10,995 nt of DNA from an uncultured Muribaculaceae bacterium (GCA_910586475.1 CAJUHM010000062.1:1-10995), one strand, 5' to 3'; numbered from the stretch's first letter, positions 1 to 7,433 are shown. Translations and numbers: made by a program. The notes: generated by a model not told the origin, from the sequence alone.

Positions 1-25
1 GGCGCGTGCGGGGCGGTATGAGGGG

Positions 26-48
26 GCGGCATTGCAACATAATGCCGC
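26..48. repeat. Perfect 8-bp inverted repeat (hairpin or operator)
   Basis: The arms GCGGCATT (26-33) and AATGCCGC (41-48) are exact reverse complements around a 7-nt loop. The right arm shares one base with the minus-strand -7 box at 48-55, so the repeat covers the expected transcription start and first bases of a leftward transcript. There is no T-run on either side, so a simple intrinsic terminator is unlikely. A repressor site or a 5'-end mRNA hairpin would both fit; neither is proven. Confidence 0.55.
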
Positions 49-55
49 AAAGATA
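48..55 (-). promoter_or_regulatory. Bacteroidetes-type -7 box TATCTTTG, minus strand
   Basis: Read on the minus strand, this is TATCTTTG, an exact match to TAnnTTTG, the -7 element used by the primary sigma factor of Bacteroidetes. I see no convincing TTTG about 20 bp upstream, which weakens the call. Transcription would start near position 41 and run out of the left edge, so the target gene is not visible. It lies about 120 bp past the M16 peptidase stop codon, a sensible place for a new transcript. Confidence 0.45.
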
Positions 56-174
56 AGGCCGTGTTACAGGGAAACGGATGTTAATTTCAACAGATGAAGT
101 GTAAATTACAGACAGTTTCCAAGATGTAGGCAGTCGGTTGGAAGAATTGCGGGAGCTGACCGGGAGAGGCGGAA

Positions 175-1416
175 TCAGTGAGATTTTGGCAGGTAGACGA
201 GAGTGGCGGATGCCGCGGGGCGGAGAAGGCGTTGTGCGGTCTGCCGGATTTTTTCGGGTGTTACGGCGCGATAGATGTCGGTCACGGCGTTGATGTCGCG
301 GCCAGTCATGACTGATCGGGCGAGCTGTGTGGCACGTGGGAGAGCACCGATCTGTGAGAATAGGCGGTTGCTTTCGAAGCGGTTGAGAGCGCGCTGGAGT
401 TCCTGGTCAGAGACGGGGTTGTCGCATAGGTCGGCAAGCTGGTCGAGGATCATTTGTCTTGCCGCGGCGACGGCTTCCGGGGAGTCGGAGCGCAGAGCTC
501 CGGTGAACATGATGAATCCTTGCTCTTCGCTACCTGAGATTGCGGCGTCGGCAGCGGTGAAGAGTTCGGAGCCCATGACGAGGTCGCGGTTGAATCGTGC
601 GGACTGACCGGATGCGAGAATATCGGTGATCAGGTCGGTCGCAGGGTAGTCGGGGTGGTCGGCGTTGTCCATTAGGAATGCTATTGTCAGTCGTGTCTGG
701 GGTACGTCGGCGTGGAGTTCAAGCATTCTTGGGGCTTCGATAGGCGGTTCGGTGGCGTAGAGCCGCGGCTTGACGGGGCGTTGCGGGATCGGACCGTACC
801 ATTTTTCTGCGAGACGGATTGTTTCGTCGAGGGTTATTGGTCCGGCCACGGCAAGGACGGCGTTGTTAGGGGCGTAGTGGGAGAAGAAGAAGTCTCGGAC
901 ATCGTCCATCGAAACGCGGCTGATGTGGTCGATTTCGCGTCCGATTGTCGGGAATCGGTAGGGGTGAGAGGTGTAGAGGAGCTGGCGCAGACGGTGGCCG
1001 TAGTCTCCGTAAGGCCGGTTTAGGCATACCTGCTTGAATTCCTCGATTACGACTTTGCGCTGGACTTCGAGAGATTCGGGAGTGAAGGCGAGCGATAGCA
1101 TTCTGTCGCTTTCGACCCAGAACGCAGTCTCGACGTTTTGCGCCGGTACGATCGAGTAGAAGTTGGTGAAGTCGTTGGATGTCCACGCGTTGTTTGTGCC
1201 GCCGGCGAGTTCGAGTTCGCGGTCAAAGTCGGGAACGTTTACAGAGCCTCCGAACATGAGGTGTTCGAAGAGGTGGGCCATTCCGGTCAGTTCGGGGTCT
1301 TCGTCGCGTGAGCCAACGTTGTAGAGTGTGTTTAGGACAACCTGCGTAGTTGTCGGGTCGTAGTTGTGGACAATGCGCAGTCCGTTGACCAGGGTGTGGG
1401 TTGAGTATTCGATCAT
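175..1416 (-). CDS. M16 family zinc peptidase (pitrilysin/processing-peptidase type)
   Basis: A 413-residue protein with the inverted zinc motif HxxEH at His48, Glu51 and His52 (sequence HLFEH), so the two ligands and the catalytic glutamate are present. The third ligand is expected in the EEF segment at Glu125/126, which is the usual spacing. Residues around 190-210 (AVAGP...) mark the end of the first half of the double M16 fold, and the length fits single-unit bacterial M16 proteins. No signal peptide is evident at the N-terminus, so I infer a cytosolic peptidase acting on peptides or small unfolded proteins; the substrate cannot be read from the sequence. Its ATG overlaps the TAA of the upstream isomerase gene by one base (TAATG), suggesting translational coupling. 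It is the last gene of the run. Confidence 0.93.
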   Translation of the reverse strand: MIEYSTHTLVNGLRIVHNYDPTTTQVVLNTLYNVGSRDEDPELTGMAHLFEHLMFGGSVNVPDFDRELELAGGTNNAWTSNDFTNFYSIVPAQNVETAFWVESDRMLSLAFTPESLEVQRKVVIEEFKQVCLNRPYGDYGHRLRQLLYTSHPYRFPTIGREIDHISRVSMDDVRDFFFSHYAPNNAVLAVAGPITLDETIRLAEKWYGPIPQRPVKPRLYATEPPIEAPRMLELHADVPQTRLTIAFLMDNADHPDYPATDLITDILASGQSARFNRDLVMGSELFTAADAAISGSEEQGFIMFTGALRSDSPEAVAAARQMILDQLADLCDNPVSDQELQRALNRFESNRLFSQIGALPRATQLARSVMTGRDINAVTDIYRAVTPEKIRQTAQRLLRPAASATLVYLPKSH

Positions 1417-2285
1417 TATTCCGCGTTTCCGAGGATCTTCACTGAAATGATCCGTATGTCTTCGAGGGGTCTGTTGAAGCGGTCTCCTTCAGCCTGCTGG
1501 ATGCGGTCGATCACGTCGTAGCCGCTTTCGACTTGTCCGAAAACGGTGTAGGCTCCGTCGAGGTGAGGCGCACCACCGACTGAGGTGTAGGCTTCGATCT
1601 GCTGTCGCGAGAATCCCATTGGGGTCTTATCGGCGATTTTGCGAGCTTCGGCGTTCAGGGAGTCCTGAAGCAGGGCGAGTCCGGCCTGATCGCGGTTGCG
1701 GCGCAGCGACATTATGGAGTCGCGGTTCTGAGCGAGCAGAGAGTTTATGATAGCCTGCTTCTGGGAGCGGATGAGTGACATTTCGAGTTTGTCGAGCTGG
1801 AGGGGTGTGTAGGTGTGTCCGGTCACGATGTAGAATTGAGAACCGGAAGACTTGCGGTCGGGGTTTATACTGTCGTCCTGTCTGGCGGCCGCGATAGCTC
1901 CGCGTCGGTGGAAATGGCGTGGGTAGAGGATTTCGGCGTCGATCTGATAGTCCGGGCTACCGCTTCCGAGGATCTTCCCGGGAGCGGCGTCGCGTGATTC
2001 GGGATCGCCGGCCTGGACCATGAAGTCTTTGATCACCCGGTGGAAAAGGAGTCCGTCGTAGAATCCTTCGGAGGCGAGTCGGATGAAGTTCTGCTGGTGG
2101 AACGGTGTGTCGCCGAAGAGCCGGAGTACTACGGTTCCTTCGGACGTTGTCATTTCGACGAGGATGTCGGGAGCTGCTGAGGTTGTCTGTGATTCGGACA
2201 TCGGATTGTTTTTAGAGTTGGCGGCAAAGGCGATTATCAGGATGAGAACAGGGAGGAGGCTGCGAAGGCTGAGGAGGCGGTTCAT
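1416..2285 (-). CDS. Cyclophilin-type peptidyl-prolyl cis-trans isomerase
   Basis: A 289-residue protein with a cyclophilin core that catalyses cis-trans isomerisation of proline peptide bonds. The active-site segment FHRVIKDFMVQAGD spans residues 81-94, with the catalytic arginine at Arg83 and Phe88, Met89 and Gln91 matching the cyclophilin pattern. SGSQFYIVTG (147-156) and a DGAYTVFGQV strand (243-252) complete the core. Between them lies an insert of about 70-80 mostly helical, charged residues (about 157-236) that classical cyclophilins lack. The position equivalent to the cyclosporin-contact Trp of human CypA is His241. Residues 1-22 are hydrophobic after a short basic start, so I infer export or membrane anchoring; there is no lipobox Cys. 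Met29 is an alternative start giving a cytosolic form. It lies 18 bp after the unknown 124-codon gene. Confidence 0.93.
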   Translation of the reverse strand: MNRLLSLRSLLPVLILIIAFAANSKNNPMSESQTTSAAPDILVEMTTSEGTVVLRLFGDTPFHQQNFIRLASEGFYDGLLFHRVIKDFMVQAGDPESRDAAPGKILGSGSPDYQIDAEILYPRHFHRRGAIAAARQDDSINPDRKSSGSQFYIVTGHTYTPLQLDKLEMSLIRSQKQAIINSLLAQNRDSIMSLRRNRDQAGLALLQDSLNAEARKIADKTPMGFSRQQIEAYTSVGGAPHLDGAYTVFGQVESGYDVIDRIQQAEGDRFNRPLEDIRIISVKILGNAE

Positions 2286-2303
2286 CGTTGCGGTTGTTTG
2301 GAA

Positions 2304-2678
2304 TCAGATGATACTTGCGGGGTGCAGGCGCTGGTAGATGCGTCGGAAGTTGCGGTCGTTGGCCGACAGTTCGTCGGCGCGTGAAGCATAGTCGGGTCCC
2401 CAGATGTCGGTCAGAAGAGAACCGATGTAGACGCGTTCGCGGTCTTTGTCGATAGCAGCGGCGATCAGTTCGCGGATGTGGTCGGCGTATTTTTCTGGGT
2501 CGATAGCGTTGAGGTAGCGGGCGGCAGAGACAGTGAACTGTCCGGATGCGTCGACCATTATCATGTTTTCGACGAGCTGCCGGAGTACCGGGGCGATGGA
2601 TTCGATATTGTTTGCGATGAATTCGTAGGTTGCGAGCCCGTCGGGGTCGTTGGCCAGCTGTTTTATCATTTCTTTCAT
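2304..2678 (-). CDS. Conserved-looking hypothetical protein, 124 aa
   Basis: I do not recognise this family. The protein has no signal peptide or membrane segment and appears almost entirely helical, with alternating acidic and hydrophobic runs. A stretch near residues 41-66 (MVDASGQFTVSAARYLNAID) and a C-terminal part with WGPDY and NFRRIYQRLHP look like fixed motifs rather than random sequence. It begins 23 bp after the YigZ-family gene and ends 18 bp before the cyclophilin gene, all on the same strand, so it is very probably a translated operon member. Met1 and Met4 are both possible starts. I infer a small soluble helical protein; no function can be assigned. Confidence 0.8.
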   Translation of the reverse strand: MKEMIKQLANDPDGLATYEFIANNIESIAPVLRQLVENMIMVDASGQFTVSAARYLNAIDPEKYADHIRELIAAAIDKDRERVYIGSLLTDIWGPDYASRADELSANDRNFRRIYQRLHPASII

Positions 2679-2701
2679 TGCGGATTCTGTTTGGTTGATT
2701 G

Positions 2702-3319
2702 TCAGGTTATGGATTGGATTGATGTTCCGTCGATCGAGCTGATGCGTTCAGCGAGAGCGTCGACACGGTCAGCGCGAACGGATAGGGCGATCGTGCAAGT
2801 GTTGTCGAATGTCTGGCTGACGATTTTTGCGTCGGAGTCCCGTATGGTCCTCATGACGGAGTTCATCGAGAGATATGGGAATGTGAAAGTCAGGGTGGCA
2901 GTTTCGAAGGCGGTTATGATCTGACCGGCCTCGATTGCCTGTCGGGCGGCTTCGCGGTAGGCCACGATCAGTCCTGAAGTGCCGAGCTTTATGCCACCGA
3001 AGTAGCGGACGACTGCGATAGCAACGTTTGTTATTTCTTTGGATCGCATCTGTCCGAGGATTGGTTTTCCGGCAGTACCGGATGGCTCGCCGTTGTCGGA
3101 CCATTGGAATTCGGATCCGTCGGCACGCAGCATATATGCCCAGCATACGTGGCGTGCGTCATGGTAGCGGGAGGCAATTGCCGCGATCCATTCCTTGGCC
3201 TCAGCGGCCGAACTGACGGGAGTGGCAAATGCGAGAAAACGGCTCATTTTCTCACGAATAACGCCCTCGCAGGGGGCTGCGAGGGTTTTGTATTCGCTGG
3301 TTTTCGAGGCGTCTGCCAT
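2702..3319 (-). CDS. YigZ/IMPACT family protein (UPF0029)
   Basis: A 205-residue protein, close to the roughly 204 residues of E. coli YigZ. The family signature DNGEPSGTAGKPIL is at about residues 75-88, followed by VAIAVVRYFGGIKLGTSGLIVAY at about 99-121, the most conserved part of the N-terminal IMPACT domain. The C-terminal third (about residues 135-205) fits the ferredoxin-like DUF1949 domain common in bacterial members. The eukaryotic relative IMPACT modulates GCN2 signalling at the ribosome, but the bacterial role is poorly defined, so I assign none. It is cytosolic by sequence. It starts 22 bp after queA and is followed by the 124-codon gene after 23 bp, consistent with cotranscription. 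Confidence 0.92.
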   Translation of the reverse strand: MADASKTSEYKTLAAPCEGVIREKMSRFLAFATPVSSAAEAKEWIAAIASRYHDARHVCWAYMLRADGSEFQWSDNGEPSGTAGKPILGQMRSKEITNVAIAVVRYFGGIKLGTSGLIVAYREAARQAIEAGQIITAFETATLTFTFPYLSMNSVMRTIRDSDAKIVSQTFDNTCTIALSVRADRVDALAERISSIDGTSIQSIT

Positions 3320-3341
3320 GAATTGGAATGGATTTATTGGA

Positions 3342-4391
3342 TCAGATTATGAGCATTGCGTCACCGTAGGCGCCGAAGCGATATTTTTCTTTGATAGCTT
3401 CGTCGTAGGCTTTCATGACGAGGTCGTAGCCACCGAAAGCCGCTACCATCATGAGCATAGTCGAGTAGGGGAGATGGAAGTTGCTCAGGAGAGCATCGGT
3501 CACGGTGAATTCGTAGGGGGGGAAGATGAATTTGTTTGTCCATCCGGTGTAGGTTTTCATGTGTCCGCCCATGCTTACGGCGCTTGCGATTCCTCGGAGG
3601 ACAGATGTGCCGATTGCGCAGACACGGTGCTGAGAGTCCTTGATTGCGTTGACGGTGTCGACGAGTTCCTGTGTGACTTCCATCTGTTCGGAGTCCATGC
3701 GGTGTTTCGTGAGGTCTTCGACGTCGATTTCGCGGAAGTTTCCGAGTCCGCTGTGGACTGTCAGGAAGGCCTGGTTTATTCCTTTTATCTCGAGTCTTTT
3801 CAGGAGTTCGCGGCTGAAGTGGAGTCCGGCAGCTGGCGCGACGACAGCCCCTTCTTTTTCGGCGTAGATTGTCTGATAGCGTTCGGCGTCGAGTTCTTCG
3901 GGTTCACGCAAGATGTAGTGTGGGAGGGGAGGCTGTCCGAGCGCGAACAGTTCTTTCTTGAATTCGTCGTGGGGTCCGTCGTAGAGGAACCGGAGAGTTC
4001 TTCCGCGGGAAGTCGTGTTGTCGATGACTTCCGCAACCATTGATTCGCCGTCGCCGAAATAGAGTTTGTTTCCGATTCGGATCTTTCGAGCGGGTTCGAC
4101 GAGAACATCCCAGAGTTTGTTTTCGGCGTTGAGCTCGCGAAGGAGGAAAACTTCGATGCGGGCGCCGGTTTTTTCTTTGTAGCCGTAAAGGCGAGCGGGG
4201 AAAACACGGGTGTCATTGAAGACGAAAATGTCGCCTTCTTCGAAGTAGTTGATTATTTCCTTGAAGACACGGTGTTCGATTTCGCCTGTGGCTCTGTTGA
4301 CGACCATCATGCGCGATTCGTCGCGCTGAGGAACGGGATGCTGTGCGATAAGTTCTTCCGGGAGGTTGAATTTGAATTGAGAAAGCTTCAT
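3342..4391 (-). CDS. queA: S-adenosylmethionine:tRNA ribosyltransferase-isomerase QueA
   Basis: A 349-residue protein (E. coli QueA is 356) that transfers and isomerises the ribosyl group of S-adenosylmethionine onto preQ1 at the wobble base of GUN-anticodon tRNAs, producing epoxyqueuosine. Recognisable family segments are the N-terminal LPEELIAQHP (10-19), NDTRVFPARLYG (59-70), GAVVAPAAGLHFS (181-193), VHSGLGNFREID with HRMDSEQ (212-236), a GTSVLRG segment, and the ending FGAYGDAMLII. Nothing appears truncated. Its ATG overlaps the truB TGA by four bases (ATGA, 4388-4391), so translation is probably coupled to truB, also a tRNA-modification gene. No other queuosine gene lies in the window and I see no preQ1 riboswitch upstream, as expected inside an operon. 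Confidence 0.97.
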   Translation of the reverse strand: MKLSQFKFNLPEELIAQHPVPQRDESRMMVVNRATGEIEHRVFKEIINYFEEGDIFVFNDTRVFPARLYGYKEKTGARIEVFLLRELNAENKLWDVLVEPARKIRIGNKLYFGDGESMVAEVIDNTTSRGRTLRFLYDGPHDEFKKELFALGQPPLPHYILREPEELDAERYQTIYAEKEGAVVAPAAGLHFSRELLKRLEIKGINQAFLTVHSGLGNFREIDVEDLTKHRMDSEQMEVTQELVDTVNAIKDSQHRVCAIGTSVLRGIASAVSMGGHMKTYTGWTNKFIFPPYEFTVTDALLSNFHLPYSTMLMMVAAFGGYDLVMKAYDEAIKEKYRFGAYGDAMLII

Positions 4392-5143
4392 ATTTTGGTC
4401 TGAGAAAATCGTTGAGAAAGTTTTTCGGGAATGAGGTCGGGGTTTTCGGGGAGTGTTATGTCGACTTCCCGAAGGAGTTCGACTGTGCGGTCGATATCAA
4501 GGCAGTCGTCGATGAGTGCTTCTCCGACGCGCGTCCGTCGGAGAGCGGTGAGATGTCCGCCGGACAGGAGAGCCTGTCCGATGTCGCGTGCGAGTGCGCG
4601 GATGTAAGTTCCTTTGCTGCATACGACCCTGACTGTTATTGAGCCGGGGGCGAATTCGAGGAGCTCGATCTGGTCGATTACGAGGATTTTTGGCTTGAGG
4701 TCGACATCTTTACCTTTCCGGGCGAGTTCGTAGGCGCGTTTTCCGTCGATCTTGCATGCGGAGAAGGCCGGCGGGATCTGTTCGATGCGCCCGGTGAACC
4801 GGGTTAGTGTCTGTTCGACGAGCTGTCGCGTTATGTGGTCGGTCGGATAGCGGGCGTCGATTTCGGTCTCGAGGTCGAAGGATGGGGTTGTCGCACCGAG
4901 AGCGATTGTCGCGATGTATTCCTTGACTCCTGCCTGCAGTTGTTCGATCATTTTTGTCGATCGTCCGGTCACAACGATCATTACGCCGGAGGCGAGTGGG
5001 TCGAGAGTTCCTGCGTGGCCGACTTTGAGTTTTTTCAGTCCGTAGCGTCGGGTTAGTGTCGAACGGACGCGTTTGACGATGTCGAAGGATGTCCATCCGA
5101 CGGGTTTGTCGATGAGTAGCGTTTCGCCGGTTATAAAGTCCAT
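4388..5143 (-). CDS. truB: tRNA pseudouridine(55) synthase TruB
   Basis: A 251-residue protein that isomerises U55 in the T-loop of most tRNAs to pseudouridine. The opening LIDKPVGWTSFDIVKRVR (10-27) and GHAGTLDPLASGV (42-54) are diagnostic; the catalytic aspartate is Asp48, the same number as in E. coli. GVKEYIATIALGATTPSFDLE (about 77-97) and GTYIRALARDIG (about 178-189) are also typical. At 251 residues it is shorter than the 314 of E. coli, so the C-terminal PUA-like domain is missing or reduced, as in many Bacteroidetes TruBs. It starts 40 bp after uppP; this gap carries a run of nine T on the plus strand (nine A in the transcript). Its stop codon overlaps the queA start. Confidence 0.97.
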   Translation of the reverse strand: MDFITGETLLIDKPVGWTSFDIVKRVRSTLTRRYGLKKLKVGHAGTLDPLASGVMIVVTGRSTKMIEQLQAGVKEYIATIALGATTPSFDLETEIDARYPTDHITRQLVEQTLTRFTGRIEQIPPAFSACKIDGKRAYELARKGKDVDLKPKILVIDQIELLEFAPGSITVRVVCSKGTYIRALARDIGQALLSGGHLTALRRTRVGEALIDDCLDIDRTVELLREVDITLPENPDLIPEKLSQRFSQTKI

Positions 5144-5183
5144 CAGCAGATTCGTTTTTTTTTAGTGCGTGGGGTGGCGGTGT

Positions 5184-6026
5184 TTACCAGACGATGCAGA
5201 CGATGCCCATTATGGCACAGTAGACAGCGAACCAGATGAGTTTGCCGCGCTTGACGAGTTCGATCATCCATTTGCAGGCGATGCATCCGACCACGAATGC
5301 CGCGATGAAGCCGACGAGAAGGGGAACGAGTCCGATCGAGTTAGCGGCAGAGGAACCGTCGATGATGTGGTAGGCGTCGAGGAGCGCCTGTCCGAGAATC
5401 GGGATTATCACCATGAAGAAAGAGAACTGTGCGATTTCGCTGCGTCGGTCGCCGAGGAGAAGTCCGGTGGCAATTGTCGAACCGGAGCGGCTCAGTCCGG
5501 GCATTGCAGCGAGAGCCTGAGCGCATCCGATTATGAATGCGTCGCGGAATGTTATGGAGTGCTCACGGGGCAGGAGCGGAGCGGCGTTGGACGCGGTGTA
5601 GGCCGGGGAGGGTTTGCGTCCGCGGAAGTAGTAGGCGAACGCGAGTAGCAGCGCGGTGAATATCAGGCATACGCCAACGAGCGTCAGCGAGCCTCCAAAG
5701 AGGTTATCGATCTGGTCTTTGAAGCAGAGTCCGACAATAGCAATGGGGATGCAGGAGACGAGGATTTTCAGGACGTAGAGGGTGTTGTTGTCGCGCTTCA
5801 AGGTGAGGAATGATGTGCATAGCGGGAGGAATTCCTTCCAAAGCACGACGATTGTGCTAAGCACGGTTGCGACGTGGAGGGCAACTACGAGTTCGAGCGC
5901 TTCGGCTCCTTCAAGGTCTATTCCGAGGATGCTGCGGAAGATTTCGAGGTGTCCGCTTGAGCTGATGGGGAGATATTCGGACAGTCCCTGAACGATTCCC
6001 ATTATTAGGGCGTCAAACCAATTCAT
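5184..6026 (-). CDS. uppP: Undecaprenyl-diphosphatase UppP (BacA)
   Basis: A 280-residue polytopic membrane protein that dephosphorylates undecaprenyl diphosphate, recycling the lipid carrier for peptidoglycan and surface glycans; overexpression of this family gives bacitracin resistance. Motif 1, QGLSEYLPISSSGH, is at residues 13-26, and motif 2, PGLSRSGSTIATG, at 176-188, with the conserved arginine at Arg180. Compared with E. coli EGLTEFLPVSSTGH, the first glutamate is Gln13, while the second (Glu17) and the histidine (His26) are kept. Several hydrophobic helices follow, for example residues 47-63, 88-102, 115-134, 201-217, 233-251 and 263-280. It starts 60 bp after the DUF3098 gene and precedes truB. 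Confidence 0.97.
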   Translation of the reverse strand: MNWFDALIMGIVQGLSEYLPISSSGHLEIFRSILGIDLEGAEALELVVALHVATVLSTIVVLWKEFLPLCTSFLTLKRDNNTLYVLKILVSCIPIAIVGLCFKDQIDNLFGGSLTLVGVCLIFTALLLAFAYYFRGRKPSPAYTASNAAPLLPREHSITFRDAFIIGCAQALAAMPGLSRSGSTIATGLLLGDRRSEIAQFSFFMVIIPILGQALLDAYHIIDGSSAANSIGLVPLLVGFIAAFVVGCIACKWMIELVKRGKLIWFAVYCAIMGIVCIVW

Positions 6027-6086
6027 AGGATAGGATTATTGGGTTTTTGATAGATGATTTCGCGAGAGTGGCGGGCGATATGAGGC

Positions 6087-6383
6087 TCAGTTGCCTGCGG
6101 CGGTTTTCTTTTTCCCGGGCCACATGATTGCAACGCCCATGAAGATGAATCCGAGGAAGGCGAGGTTCGGTCCGATGATTATGCGGCGTGTCGAGAATAC
6201 TTCGGGGTTGAACTGTTCGGGATCGGCGGATGCGCCTCCGGATGTCAGGATGAATCCGATTATGATCATAGCGGCGGCGATGGCCATCAGAATGAAGTTG
6301 GTCCACATGAGTGGCATCTGGGATGCGGATTCTTTTTTGATCCCTGATTCGTCGGGGTTTGAGGGGTTGGTGATTTTTGCCAT
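6087..6383 (-). CDS. DUF3098 family small membrane protein
   Basis: A 98-residue protein with a charged N-terminus (about 1-25), two predicted membrane helices (about 27-46 and 72-88) and a lysine-rich tail. The pattern PLMW-N-IIIGFILTSGG, then FNPEVFSTRRIIIGP before the second helix, is what I know as DUF3098, a Bacteroidetes family usually placed between ftsX and uppP. Its role is unknown. Its neighbours suggest, by inference only, a link to the division or cell-wall machinery at the inner membrane. It starts 104 bp after ftsX, the widest gap in the cluster, with a CAA-rich leader just before the ATG. Confidence 0.9.
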   Translation of the reverse strand: MAKITNPSNPDESGIKKESASQMPLMWTNFILMAIAAAMIIIGFILTSGGASADPEQFNPEVFSTRRIIIGPNLAFLGFIFMGVAIMWPGKKKTAAGN

Positions 6384-6487
6384 TTGAAGTTGCTGTTGTT
6401 GTTTTGTTGTTGTGGTCGGGGGAGAGTCTGTCGAGCCGGTCGACGATGACGGAGGTTGATTATATTAATAATAAGGTGTGAGACCGG
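6384..6487 (-). other. 104-bp intergenic gap with CAA-rich leader
   Basis: This is the longest spacer inside the minus-strand cluster. The roughly 30 bases before the DUF3098 start, read as mRNA, are an imperfect CAA/ACA repeat nearly free of G and U (positions about 6386-6413). Upstream is a short inverted repeat, GTCGA/TCGAC at 6430-6434 and 6440-6444, and an AT-rich stretch at 6460-6475. I find no TAnnTTTG box here, so an internal promoter is not supported. An unstructured leader that helps ribosome loading is a possible reading. Confidence 0.4.
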
Positions 6488-7354
6488 TCAGTTGAAGATT
6501 TCGTCGTAGCTTCGGCGGACATATTTTCGTGCGGCTATCATTGCGGTCAGAGCGCAGAGAGCCGGGCCGATCAGAATGAGTGATGTTCCTGAAATCAGGA
6601 TGTCGGACCAGAGGAAGAGAGATGCCGCTATGGGGTCGACGTAGGCTGCATAGGCGCCGAGCGCCGATAGGATTGCGGTGGCGGAAATCGCAGAGAGGAG
6701 TCCGCTTATTGCTGCGCGGCGGATATAGGGCCGGACGATGTAGGATATTGTGGCGCCGACATATTGCTGTGTGTGGATGACGAAGCGATGGGAGTGGAGC
6801 TGAAGCTTGAGGGTGTTTGTCATGAGGACAACGGAGACGATTACGAGCGTCAATCCGATGATTGACAGGATCAGGAGTGCGGAGCTGATTGTCCGGTTTA
6901 TGCCGGCAGCGATGTCGGTGTTGACCTGGACGTGGTCGACGCACGTGAAGCTGCGGATTTTTGCGGCGATCGATTCGAGGCTGTCGGCTCTGGCCCATTG
7001 CTGGTTTACGATCACTTCGTATTCGGGAAGGAACGGGTTGATGTCGAGGAGTTCTTCGGTGCCCATTGTCGCTTCCCAGCGGGCGAGAACTTCGTCGGCC
7101 GTGCGTTTTGTTGCGGTTTCGACAAACGGGGCTTTGCCCAGGTAGGCGTTCAGTGAGTCGAGAGCCGGCTGGCCGAAGGCGGGGTCGACGACAGCGATGA
7201 ATCCGATGTCGGACCGGAGGACGCTTGCCGCGCGCCGAGTCGCAAGACCGAGAATGAGTGTGATTCCGAGTATGAGCAGAACCATTGCCACGCTTGCCAC
7301 GGTTATGGCGCGGGAGCTGTCGATTATTCTGCGGAATTTGGTTTTGTAGTTCAT
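6488..7354 (-). CDS. ftsX: Cell division protein FtsX (permease-like)
   Basis: From the chosen start this is a 288-residue protein with the FtsX layout: a basic cytoplasmic N-terminus, a first membrane helix at about 16-38, an extracytoplasmic domain at about 39-157, and three more helices at about 158-179, 215-238 and 251-275. The segment before the third helix (YVGATISYIVRPYIRR, about 198-213) resembles the conserved LVGAxxxFIRxPF of FtsX. FtsX pairs with the ATPase FtsE to activate peptidoglycan hydrolases at the division site; ftsE is not in the window. The frame stays open upstream to an ATG at 7432, adding 26 residues, but the promoter-like boxes at 7402-7433 lie inside that extension, so the ATG at 7352-7354 is the better start. 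The extension is also not FtsX-like. Confidence 0.92.
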   Translation of the reverse strand: MNYKTKFRRIIDSSRAITVASVAMVLLILGITLILGLATRRAASVLRSDIGFIAVVDPAFGQPALDSLNAYLGKAPFVETATKRTADEVLARWEATMGTEELLDINPFLPEYEVIVNQQWARADSLESIAAKIRSFTCVDHVQVNTDIAAGINRTISSALLILSIIGLTLVIVSVVLMTNTLKLQLHSHRFVIHTQQYVGATISYIVRPYIRRAAISGLLSAISATAILSALGAYAAYVDPIAASLFLWSDILISGTSLILIGPALCALTAMIAARKYVRRSYDEIFN

Positions 7355-7401
7355 GTCTGGCCTTGTGGTAGCTTTTGGGCGGATGTAACCTAAATATCGT
7401 G

Positions 7402-7433
7402 CAAATTTAATACATTTTCCACCCCTTGTCAAG
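7402..7433 (-). promoter_or_regulatory. Promoter of the ftsX-to-M16 gene cluster
   Basis: On the minus strand TAAATTTG (7402-7409) matches the Bacteroidetes -7 consensus exactly, and CTTG (7430-7433) matches three of four bases of the -33 box TTTG, with a 20-bp spacer. Transcription should start near 7395, giving a leader of about 40 nt before the ftsX ATG at 7354. This is the only convincing promoter I see for the nine-gene run. Confidence 0.75.

Noticed and set aside
56..174. Possible terminator after the M16 peptidase gene
   Set aside because: Only a distant GGAAAC/GTTTCC pair is seen, with no compact GC hairpin and T-run.
3195..4043. 282-codon plus-strand open frame opposite YigZ and queA
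   Set aside because: It is antisense to two well-recognised genes, has no family motif, and long antisense frames are expected from the skewed base composition.
7355..7432. 26-residue N-terminal extension of FtsX from the ATG at 7432
   Set aside because: The exact -7 box and the -33-like box (7402-7433) lie inside it, and the extension does not look like FtsX; the ATG at 7354 gives the normal N-terminus.
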